Shown here piece after piece: positions 1 through 5,837 of a stretch of 5,837 nt of DNA. The translations under genes and the position numbers were made by a program. Source of the DNA: Candidatus Cryptobacteroides faecihippi (GTDB taxonomy: Bacteria; Bacteroidota; Bacteroidia; Bacteroidales; UBA932). The stretch lies in the NCBI GenBank assembly GCA_018066065.1, contig JAGHSC010000116.1:1-5837 (forward strand), read 5' to 3'. The notes under the pieces were generated by a model that searched no databases, had not been told where the DNA came from, and was given only the letters and a program-made list of their open reading frames with translations. The first letter of the stretch is position 1. Each line of letters opens with the position of its first letter.

Positions 1-786
1 ACCAAGCCCAAGCCTCTTCACATGGAGGCGACCCTCCTCGAGGCAATGGAGCATGCCGGCAAGGAAGTGGAGGACGAGGACCTCAAGAGTGCCCTGAAGG
101 ATGTAGGAATAGGCACACCTGCGACCCGCGCCGGCGAGATCGAGACGATCCTGAGGCGCGGCTACGTCGTCAGGGAGAAGAAGACCCTCATCCCGACAGA
201 CATCGGCCTCGCAATCTACGAGACCGTCAAGGACAAGTACATAGCCAATGTGGAGATGACCGGAAGATGGGAGACTTCCCTTTCGAAGATCGTCGACGGC
301 AAGGTCTCGGCGGCGGCTTTCGACGGCTCGATCAGAAGATACGTACAGGCTCTCACAACGGAGATCCTGGGAATCACGGACATAAGGCTCAAGGCAGCCG
401 CAATGGCCCAGGCGGAACCGGATGCCATAAAGTGCCCGAAGTGCGGAGGTCCGATGAGGATCTGGGACAACAATGTCAAGTGCAAGGTCTGCGGCCATTC
501 GATCTGGCGCACGGTTGCAGGAAAGCTGCTCACCGAATCCATGCTGAAGAAGGTGATCACCACCGGGCACACGCAGGTCCTGAAGGGATTCAAGTCCAAG
601 GCCGGCAAGGAGTTCGAGGCTGCATTGATGCTGGATCAGGATGGGAAGATCGCATTCGACTTTTCAAAGGCCGACAGTGCAAGGCCTCAGTCTCAGCCCC
701 TCAACGTGAACATCGTGTCAGGCGATGCCGAAGGCGACGTCCCGCCACCTCCATCCCTGGACGACATGCCGTACTGGATGCAGTGA
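1..786 (+). CDS. topB: DNA topoisomerase III (type IA), C-terminal part, 5'-truncated by window edge
   Basis: Type IA topoisomerases relax negatively supercoiled DNA and decatenate DNA by cutting and passing single strands. The reading frame is open from base 1, so the 261 visible residues are only the C-terminal part; the TOPRIM domain and catalytic tyrosine lie upstream of the window. The ATG at 22 is an internal Met. Visible residues 2-20 fit the TopB segment that leads into 'LL.AME'. The family signature GIGTPATRA is at about 36-44, followed by a winged-helix-like stretch ending LIPTDIG. After it come a Cys4 zinc ribbon (CPKCGG and CKVCG, Cys at about 145, 148, 161, 164) and a topoisomerase C-terminal repeat (ITTGHTQVLKGFKSKAGKEF, then a FDF end near 218-221). 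The last 35 or so residues are a Pro/acidic tail ending DDMPYWMQ. The family is secure. TopB rather than TopA is favoured by the single zinc ribbon plus repeat, which resembles Bacteroidota TopB, but the missing N-terminus prevents proof. Confidence 0.9.
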   Translation, partial: TKPKPLHMEATLLEAMEHAGKEVEDEDLKSALKDVGIGTPATRAGEIETILRRGYVVREKKTLIPTDIGLAIYETVKDKYIANVEMTGRWETSLSKIVDGKVSAAAFDGSIRRYVQALTTEILGITDIRLKAAAMAQAEPDAIKCPKCGGPMRIWDNNVKCKVCGHSIWRTVAGKLLTESMLKKVITTGHTQVLKGFKSKAGKEFEAALMLDQDGKIAFDFSKADSARPQSQPLNVNIVSGDAEGDVPPPPSLDDMPYWMQ

Positions 787-788
787 GG

Positions 789-820
789 TTTGCCCGAATG
801 AGATTGAATAGGTAACTTTG
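789..820 (+). promoter_or_regulatory. Bacteroides-type promoter for the HAD gene
   Basis: TTTG at 789-792 (the -33 element) and TAACTTTG at 813-820 (the -7 element, consensus TAnnTTTG) are separated by 20 nt, matching the known Bacteroides primary-sigma promoter layout at every specified base. The match lies wholly between the topB stop and the ATG at 825. A start of transcription a few bases after 820 would fall at or next to that ATG, so the mRNA would have almost no leader. By simple base counting the match has well under one chance in a thousand of arising in a 38-nt gap. Activity is inferred, not shown. Confidence 0.6.
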
Positions 821-824
821 CAGC

Positions 825-1658
825 ATGAACGAATTGACAAGAATCAAGGCCATCTTCCTCGACGTGGATGGCACAATCATATCCACCAGGACCAAGAAGA
901 TTCCCCAGAGCGCCACTGAAGCCATCCGCGAGGCAAGGCAGAAGGGAGTGAAGGTTTTCCTCTGCACCAGCAGGGCAAAGCAGTTCCTCTCAAACATTAC
1001 CTCAATCGAGTGTGACGGCGTCGTCGCTCTCACCGGCGCCCACTGCATCGATGCTTCAGGAAAGGACATCGGATGCAGCGTGATGACATCCGAGGACCTG
1101 GCAAAGGCATTCAGGGACATCCAGGAGAATGACAGGCCATTCGTCGCAATCTCGTCGGACAAGGTCTACATGAGCCACGAGAGAGGGCCCGAGGTCACTT
1201 CCTACCTCGGCACCGGAGGCCTCAGCCTTGAAGTCATTCCTGGCGGGGTGGTTCCTTTCCCTGATTTCGTTTCGGCCGATGACCCTGTCGCCCTGGCCGA
1301 GAGCATGAACATCCTCCAGGTCACTGGATTCTTCCCTTCAGGCGACGAGGACACCAGGTTCATGTCGCTCATGCCGCACAGCCACACTGAGCGCTGGAAT
1401 GAGGAATTCGTGGACATCGTCGGAAACGGTACCAGCAAGGCCCTGGGAATCGACACCATGGCAAGGCATTTCGGATTCGACGCCTCGGAGACCATGGGTG
1501 TCGGGGATGGAGCCAACGACATCCTGATGATCAGGCATGCCGCCATCGGAGTCGCGATGGGCAATGCTTCGGATCATGTCAAGTCGCAGGCTGACTACGT
1601 CACCGCCGATGTCGACGATGACGGACTCGCTGAAGCCATCAGGAAATTCGTCCTCTAG
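825..1658 (+). CDS. Cof-type HAD-superfamily hydrolase (phosphatase, type IIB cap)
   Basis: This is a predicted cytosolic Mg2+-dependent phosphatase of 277 residues, the normal length for the Cof/YbjI/YidA group, whose members act on small phosphorylated metabolites such as sugar phosphates, FMN or pyridoxal phosphate. All four HAD motifs are visible. Motif I is FLDVDGT, with nucleophile Asp13 and acid/base Asp15. Motif II is LCTSR near residues 46-50, where many relatives have ATGR. Motif III is Lys205 in NGTSKALGI, and motif IV is GVGDGAND with Asp228 and Asp232. The C2B-type cap lies between motifs II and III, at about 85-195. The ATG at 825 is the only reasonable start: the next in-frame start-like codon, GTG for Val14, sits inside motif I. 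No Shine-Dalgarno sequence is visible. The gene follows topB by 38 nt with its own candidate promoter and converges on the SDR gene. The substrate cannot be read from the sequence. Confidence 0.93.
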   Translation: MNELTRIKAIFLDVDGTIISTRTKKIPQSATEAIREARQKGVKVFLCTSRAKQFLSNITSIECDGVVALTGAHCIDASGKDIGCSVMTSEDLAKAFRDIQENDRPFVAISSDKVYMSHERGPEVTSYLGTGGLSLEVIPGGVVPFPDFVSADDPVALAESMNILQVTGFFPSGDEDTRFMSLMPHSHTERWNEEFVDIVGNGTSKALGIDTMARHFGFDASETMGVGDGANDILMIRHAAIGVAMGNASDHVKSQADYVTADVDDDGLAEAIRKFVL

Positions 1659-1678
1659 GCCGGTTCAACCGGAACTAG
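1655..1678. terminator. Possible bidirectional hairpin between convergent genes
   Basis: An inverted repeat centres on the 16-nt gap between the two convergent stop codons. CCGG at 1660-1663 can pair with CCGG at 1669-1672 around a TTCAA loop, and flanking CTAG copies at 1655-1658 and 1675-1678 can extend the stem past a small internal mismatch. Each CTAG includes the stop codon of one gene. There is no T-run on either side, so this is not a classical intrinsic terminator. It may be a weak two-way terminator, an RNA 3'-end stabiliser, or chance. Confidence 0.3.
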
Positions 1679-2394
1679 TCGAAAGCCAGGCCGTTATAGC
1701 GGCGGATGTAGAACTGGTCGATCGTACCCTTGCCCTTTCTGGTGACAAGGAACCTCACAATCTCGCAGATCTCCTCAGGCTGGATCAGGTCATCCGGGTT
1801 GAGATCCGGACGGGTCTGCCTTACCATCTCGGTGGCGACACCGCCAGGAGAGATCAGATGGACCCTGACTCCGAACGGCTGCACTTCCTTGGCAAAGACC
1901 TTGGTGAATCCAGTAAGCGCATGCTTGGATGATGAATAGACACTCTGGTTGGCGTAGCCCTTGAAGCCGACCACAGATGCGATGTTGATCACAATCGGCT
2001 TCTCGGACTCCTTGAGATAAGGAAGGGCGGCCTTGCAGAGGAAGAACGGAGCCCTTGCATTGACAGCAAAGATCGTGTTCCACTGCTCCGGAGTCACTTC
2101 TGTGAAGCTTCCTGCCTGGGCTATGCCTGCGCAGTTGACCAGCAGGTCGATGCCTCCAAGCCACTTGGCAGCCTCCGCGACGACCATTTCCGGAGCGGCC
2201 TCGTCGGAAAGGTCCGCAGGGATGCAGACGGTGTTGATTTCAGTCTCCCCTGCTGCCTTCTGGGCCTCGTCGGCCACGGATTCAAGGGACTGGGTGTCAC
2301 GACCCACGAGTGCAAGGTCGAATCCCAGGGATGCCAGTTCGAGGGCTATCGCCTTGCCTATTCCCCTCGAGGCACCGGTCACAATCGCTTTCAT
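1675..2394 (-). CDS. Short-chain dehydrogenase/reductase (classical SDR)
   Basis: This is a predicted cytosolic NAD(P)(H)-dependent oxidoreductase with a Rossmann fold. It has 239 residues, typical of classical SDRs such as 3-oxoacyl-ACP reductases. The cofactor loop TGASRGIG is at residues 6-13. Arg32 after the second strand (LVGRD) suggests NADP(H) rather than NAD(H). Asp61 follows the third strand, and NCAG at 87-90 corresponds to the usual NNAG. The catalytic tetrad is complete: Asn112, Ser140 (NIAS), Tyr153 and Lys157 (YSSSK). The SPGGVATEM loop after the sixth strand is at 182-190. The ATG at 2394 begins two bases after the channel gene's stop (TGA-AT-ATG), so translational coupling is likely and the two genes are probably one operon. 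The C-terminus (QFYIRRYNGLAFD) ends just before the inverted repeat shared with the HAD gene. The substrate is unknown; fatty-acid, sugar or alcohol substrates are all possible. Confidence 0.93.
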   Translation of the reverse strand: MKAIVTGASRGIGKAIALELASLGFDLALVGRDTQSLESVADEAQKAAGETEINTVCIPADLSDEAAPEMVVAEAAKWLGGIDLLVNCAGIAQAGSFTEVTPEQWNTIFAVNARAPFFLCKAALPYLKESEKPIVINIASVVGFKGYANQSVYSSSKHALTGFTKVFAKEVQPFGVRVHLISPGGVATEMVRQTRPDLNPDDLIQPEEICEIVRFLVTRKGKGTIDQFYIRRYNGLAFD

Positions 2395-2420
2395 ATTCAG
2401 TCAATGTTGTTTTTCTGTTC
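2395..2420 (-). promoter_or_regulatory. A-rich translation initiation region of the SDR gene
   Basis: On the - strand the bases before the SDR ATG read as an A-rich stretch (AGAAAAACAACA) and then the channel gene's TGA stop, with no purine-rich Shine-Dalgarno match. A-rich, SD-less initiation regions are common in Bacteroidota. The two-base gap between stop and start suggests that ribosomes finishing the channel re-initiate here. Confidence 0.35.
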
Positions 2421-5063
2421 AGATTGGAGAGTGTTCTTGAAATTGACGTCCACCTGAGGGAACGGAATCTCGATGTTCTTTTCATTGAGAGCCTTGTAGA
2501 TCAGCTCGTTGGCCTTAGCGATGTAGGCATTGCGCTGTTCCACGAGGACAAACTGCTTGACGAGGAGGTCGACACTGCTGTCCCCGAAGTTGATCAGGAG
2601 CACCTGGATGCCGAAGCTTTCCTTGATCATCATCCTGCCGAACTTGTCCTCCTTGCGGAGCGGCGCAAGAGCCTTGATGATCACCTTGCGGGCATATTCC
2701 ACATCGGTGCCGTAGGCGACGCCGACAGGGAGGCTGACACATTCGTAGGAATCGCTCTTCGTGAGGTTCTTGAACGTCTTGGCGAAGAGAGTGCTGTTCG
2801 GGAAGGCAATGAGGCTGCCGTCCACGCCGATGATCTGCGTGGTCTGGTAGCTGATGTTGTCGACCGTTCCCCTGACACCGTCACACTCGATCGTGTCACC
2901 GACGCGCAGGCGGCCTGACATCAGCTGGACACCATAGAAGAAATTGTTCAGGATGTCCTTCAAGGCAAATCCCAAACCGGCTGCAAGACCTGCGACGATC
3001 ACCGAGATCTTGTCAGTCGGGATGCTGAGCAGGGAGACGATGACGATGGCATAGGCGCCCCAGACAACGATTCCGATCACGTTGTTCGGAAGGGTCAGGT
3101 TGACCTCGTTCTCGCGCACGAAGCCCGTTCCCGACATCTGGATGGCCCTGTGCATCTTGTAGACTCCGTAGGAAGACTTGAGCACATAGCTGAGGTACTT
3201 GAAGACGAAGAACAGTCCAGATGCTATCACGATCTTGCTCATGGACAGGTGGAGGTAGTCATAGTTGAAGAATGCGTAGCTGAAGGCATTCATGCAGACT
3301 TCCGTGAGGTCGAAGACCTTGGAGGCCATGTAGAGGCAGCCAGGGAAGGATGCCACGATCAGGACCGGAAGGATTGCCATGTCGAGCAGGTCATAGAGCC
3401 AGGTGACCTGGATGAATGCACCCTCTGTCTTGGACTTGTAGGAAGGATGCTTCATCCTGTAGGCGCGGATCATCTTCTCGACCTTGGAGTGGCGGTACCT
3501 GTGGATGAGATACTTGCATGCCATGATGATCTGCAGGATGGTGAGCTGGAAGATCCACCAGATGTAGAGCTGCAGTCCCATGAGTGAATATCCAAGCAGG
3601 GCGGCAAGGAGCGTCACAAGCGTGACGATCTGCGACACGATGGCAAAGATCCTGTCAACCTTCGGAGAAACCTTGCCATACCTTCTGAGGGAGACCTGCC
3701 CCCACACACCGAAGAAAAGAAGGAGCGGAGAGTAGATCAGGTTGATGAGGCTGTTAGGGATGAAGATGATTCTGAATGAGATCACGATGAGTCCCATCAG
3801 GAGCACAGGGGCATAGAGCCTGAGGGATGAGTTGACCTGCTTTCCGGAATTGCGGATGAGGATGGAGGCCAGGATGGCCACCATCAGGAGCGTGAACTCG
3901 AGGAGAAGCCCTGAGGCCATCCTGAAGAAGTGAAGCCCGTTGACAGCCTGCCTGATGATGACAAGGGTCAGGGAGATCATCACGGCCGAGACAAGGAGAT
4001 TGATGGTGAACTCACGCTTCTGGAACGATTCCGTCCCGAAGTAGCGGACCTTGCGCTTGAGCAGAGCAATCACGACATAGCTGACGAGGATGGCGAACAG
4101 GAGGAACACAAGCATGTTGAGGGAGAATCCGAGCACCCTCGGGCCTCGCCATTCGCTCTTGACATCATTCAGGAATGAGTCTGCATACTTGTCCTCGAAA
4201 TCCGTGGAAGCCTGGCTGAGGGACCTGGAGAAGTTCCTGAGCACCTTCCAGTAATTGTTCTGGCCATCGATGAATATCTTCTTCTGGACGAGTTTGTAGC
4301 GCCCCTGGGCATATTCATAGGCATCCTTCAGTCTCTTGTTGGTCGTCTCGTAGAGTTCATTGTCCTCGACAAGATGCTCACGTAGCTCCGAGTACATGTT
4401 GAAGAGCTTCTCGGTGTAGAAGATGCAGCTGTCCCTGGCGATGAGGGAAAGGCTGTCAAGGTTGAAGGAACCGTGGTGATGGTCCTCATCCTCCTCATCA
4501 TGCTCATCGGCACCGATCATCTCCATGATCTCGTCCTGGTGAGGGTCCTCGCCCTCGGCATGAGGATGGTTGCCATGCAGATGGGTGTGGAGCGACATCG
4601 TCAGCGAGTCGAGAAGCTTAGGGCCAAGGCTGTCAGGGACTTCCACCAGTTCCGGAGGAAGGAGCTTCAATGCGCCGAGAAGCCTGTCGTAGCGCTCGAT
4701 CTCGACATCGAGAAAGGAAATGATGTTGTCGTACGGAACCCTGTTCTGGCTGAAGTTGTGGTAATGGTCCGTAACCTGCTGGAGAGCGTAGGTCAGGTCG
4801 AACGTGAAATCCTGCTTCTGGGAATAGAGCATGAGCGACAGCTCGTTGCAGTCATGGATGAGGCGGACAAGTTCCTGATGCTGGACCTCGTCCCTCTTCT
4901 CGAATGCCTGATGCCTGGCTTCCATTTCCGAATAGGCCTTGCAGAGCTCGTAGCGGAGCACCTGCAGGGTCTGTGCAAGATTCCTCTCATTGAAGACGGC
5001 CCAGGCCGGTGTTGCGGCCATCATGGCCACGATCACGATGATTATCCTTGAAATTCTTTTCAT
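2397..5063 (-). CDS. Large MscS-family mechanosensitive ion channel with periplasmic domain
   Basis: This is a predicted inner-membrane channel that opens under membrane tension and releases solutes on hypo-osmotic shock. The ATG at 5063 gives 888 residues. A TTG nine bases upstream is less likely, because from the ATG the protein opens with a clean signal peptide (MKRISR, hydrophobic core, AWA at 20-22). Residues 23-305 form a helical, charged, probably periplasmic domain with a His/Asp/Glu-rich segment at about 159-197. About ten hydrophobic helices follow (near 311-335, 352-371, 382-403, 418-435, 439-455, 472-497, 500-520, 559-579, 611-628, 662-681), then the pore helix (684-715, AGLAAGLGFALKD). 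The MscS beta domain has LRVGDTIE and FPNS at about 754-757, and the cytoplasmic domain ends IEIPFPQVDV, as in typical members. The architecture resembles the large MscK/MscM/YbiO-type channels rather than the three-helix MscS. The gene sits 13 nt after the M23 gene and 2 nt before the SDR gene, in one apparent operon. Confidence 0.92.
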   Translation of the reverse strand: MKRISRIIIVIVAMMAATPAWAVFNERNLAQTLQVLRYELCKAYSEMEARHQAFEKRDEVQHQELVRLIHDCNELSLMLYSQKQDFTFDLTYALQQVTDHYHNFSQNRVPYDNIISFLDVEIERYDRLLGALKLLPPELVEVPDSLGPKLLDSLTMSLHTHLHGNHPHAEGEDPHQDEIMEMIGADEHDEEDEDHHHGSFNLDSLSLIARDSCIFYTEKLFNMYSELREHLVEDNELYETTNKRLKDAYEYAQGRYKLVQKKIFIDGQNNYWKVLRNFSRSLSQASTDFEDKYADSFLNDVKSEWRGPRVLGFSLNMLVFLLFAILVSYVVIALLKRKVRYFGTESFQKREFTINLLVSAVMISLTLVIIRQAVNGLHFFRMASGLLLEFTLLMVAILASILIRNSGKQVNSSLRLYAPVLLMGLIVISFRIIFIPNSLINLIYSPLLLFFGVWGQVSLRRYGKVSPKVDRIFAIVSQIVTLVTLLAALLGYSLMGLQLYIWWIFQLTILQIIMACKYLIHRYRHSKVEKMIRAYRMKHPSYKSKTEGAFIQVTWLYDLLDMAILPVLIVASFPGCLYMASKVFDLTEVCMNAFSYAFFNYDYLHLSMSKIVIASGLFFVFKYLSYVLKSSYGVYKMHRAIQMSGTGFVRENEVNLTLPNNVIGIVVWGAYAIVIVSLLSIPTDKISVIVAGLAAGLGFALKDILNNFFYGVQLMSGRLRVGDTIECDGVRGTVDNISYQTTQIIGVDGSLIAFPNSTLFAKTFKNLTKSDSYECVSLPVGVAYGTDVEYARKVIIKALAPLRKEDKFGRMMIKESFGIQVLLINFGDSSVDLLVKQFVLVEQRNAYIAKANELIYKALNEKNIEIPFPQVDVNFKNTLQSEQKNNID

Positions 5064-5076
5064 ATCGGTCAAAATG

Positions 5077-5837
5077 CTATTTCCATCCGCCGGCAGGCAT
5101 GCCCGATGAACGGCAGACGGTCAGCGAGTCCATTATGTGACTGTATTTCATGTAGACTGAGTCCAACGCGGGACGAAGTTCCCTTGCGATCGGCGGTTCC
5201 GGGACATTGTCGATCTTGAGCGGATTGACAGGGGTTCCGTTCTTCCAGACGCGGAAGTCCAGGTGAGGGCCGGTCGACACACCGGTCGAACCGACATAGC
5301 CGATCACCTGTCCCTGACGGACACGTGCGCCGGCCTTGATCCCGCTGCCGTATCTTGAAAGGTGGAGGTAGGCTGTCGTGTAGATGCCTCCGTTATGCCT
5401 GATCTTCACTGTGTTTCCACCTCCTCCAGACCAGCCGGCGCTGAGCACGGTTCCATCACCGATGGACATCACCGGTGTCCCGGCCGGAGCTGCGTAGTCG
5501 ACGGCGGTGTGAGGCCTTACCTTTCCGGTGACAGGATGCTTCCTGTGGTAGGAGAAGCCCGAGCTGATCCTAGAGAACTGAAGAGGAGCCTTGAGGAACG
5601 CACCCTTCATGCTCTCCCCGTCTGGTTTCCAGTACTTCCCGCTTCCATCCGCAGCCTCGAAGCGGACAGCCGGGATCACCTTCTCCTCCCTGTGGAACTC
5701 GGCGTAGTAGATCGTGTCGACGGAGACGACCTCCCCTTCGCACACCTTCTGCTGGTGCATCACCTTGAATTCATCACCCTCCTGAAGCCCGAAGAAATCC
5801 ACTGTCCAGGCATAGATGTCGGACAATGAAGCGAAGA
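5077..5837 (-). CDS. M23-family metallopeptidase (LytM-like), 5'-truncated by window edge
   Basis: This is a predicted zinc peptidase that cuts peptide cross-links in peptidoglycan, acting in the periplasm if its missing N-terminus carries an export signal. The frame is open through the right edge. The TTG at 5826 is an ordinary Leu codon (…FAS-LSDIYAW…), so the true start lies outside. Counting that Leu as residue 1, an N-terminal region with YAWTVDFFGLQEGDEFKV (about 5-22) precedes the peptidase domain. That pre-domain is, as I recall it, typical of Bacteroidota M23 proteins. The LytM core follows: HTAVD (His106, Asp110, zinc ligands), YLHL (His155) and GPHLDF (His188, with Asp190 where the canonical HxH has a second zinc-binding His). 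KNGTPVNPL follows, as usual, and a tail of about 40 residues after the domain has no recognised motif. The stop is 13 nt before the channel gene's ATG, so the two are probably cotranscribed. Confidence 0.9.
   Translation of the reverse strand, partial: FASLSDIYAWTVDFFGLQEGDEFKVMHQQKVCEGEVVSVDTIYYAEFHREEKVIPAVRFEAADGSGKYWKPDGESMKGAFLKAPLQFSRISSGFSYHRKHPVTGKVRPHTAVDYAAPAGTPVMSIGDGTVLSAGWSGGGGNTVKIRHNGGIYTTAYLHLSRYGSGIKAGARVRQGQVIGYVGSTGVSTGPHLDFRVWKNGTPVNPLKIDNVPEPPIARELRPALDSVYMKYSHIMDSLTVCRSSGMPAGGWK

Noticed and set aside
22..24. ATG at 22 as the start of the topoisomerase
   Set aside because: The frame is open upstream to base 1 and the preceding residues fit the middle of a type IA topoisomerase; all catalytic domains would be missing.
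87..90. Cys in place of the second Asn in the SDR NNAG motif (protein residue 88; the coordinates given here are residue numbers)
   Set aside because: NCAG is a frequent variant in active classical SDRs, and the catalytic tetrad is complete.
4473..5051. Long open frame (192 codons) on the + strand, antisense to the channel gene
   Set aside because: It mirrors the codon pattern of the - strand gene, whose MscS homology is clear; it has no recognisable domain and an odd composition. Antisense open frames of this kind are common in GC-rich genes. The same applies to those at 2310-2918, 3150-3587 and 5362-5829.
5064..5072. TTG at 5072 as the start of the channel gene
   Set aside because: The ATG at 5063, nine bases inside, gives a textbook signal peptide (MKRIS, hydrophobic core, AWA). 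ATG is also the commoner start codon, and there is no Shine-Dalgarno sequence favouring the TTG.
5064..5079. Possible -7 promoter element (TAGCATTTTG on the - strand) just before the channel gene
   Set aside because: The spacing between TA and TTTG is four bases instead of two, and I see no partner TTTG at the right distance. The gene is more likely expressed from the promoter of the upstream M23 gene.
5824..5826. TTG at 5826 as the start of the M23 gene
   Set aside because: The frame stays open to the window edge and known relatives are longer at the N-terminus; the protein from this codon would lack any export signal.

Overview
The window is ordinary-looking chromosomal DNA, most likely from a member of the Bacteroidota (Bacteroidales-like) with a fairly GC-rich genome. 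Three things point there. The topoisomerase III and M23 peptidase look like the versions common in that phylum. Starts lack clear Shine-Dalgarno sequences, and one is preceded by an A-rich stretch. The gap at 787-824 holds an exact match to the Bacteroides-type promoter (TTTG, 20 nt, TAACTTTG). Genus cannot be assigned from this sequence alone.

Layout: there are two convergent gene blocks. On the + strand, the 3' part of a type IA topoisomerase gene (topB-like; 5' end off the left edge) is followed after 38 nt by a Cof-type HAD phosphatase. On the - strand, reading from the right edge leftwards, there is an M23 metallopeptidase (5' end off the right edge), then a large MscS-family mechanosensitive channel 13 nt later, then a short-chain dehydrogenase/reductase 2 nt after that. 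The three - strand genes are packed tightly enough to be one transcript. The two blocks meet at about 1659-1674, where only 16 nt separate the stop codons and a short inverted repeat spans both.

How the genes work together: the peptidase and channel are both cell-envelope proteins, a peptidoglycan hydrolase and an osmotic-tension valve, so their pairing makes sense for envelope or turgor maintenance. The SDR has no visible link beyond tight coupling to the channel. topB and the HAD gene look unrelated, and the HAD gene seems to have its own promoter. Coding density is very high: there is no gene-free stretch longer than 40 nt, and I see no RNA genes, mobile elements, CRISPR arrays or long repeats.

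I found no convincing undescribed system. The points most worth a second look are the HAD promoter, whose position predicts a leaderless or nearly leaderless mRNA, a His/Asp/Glu-rich segment in the periplasmic domain of the channel, and an Asp in place of the usual zinc-ligand His in the M23 peptidase.
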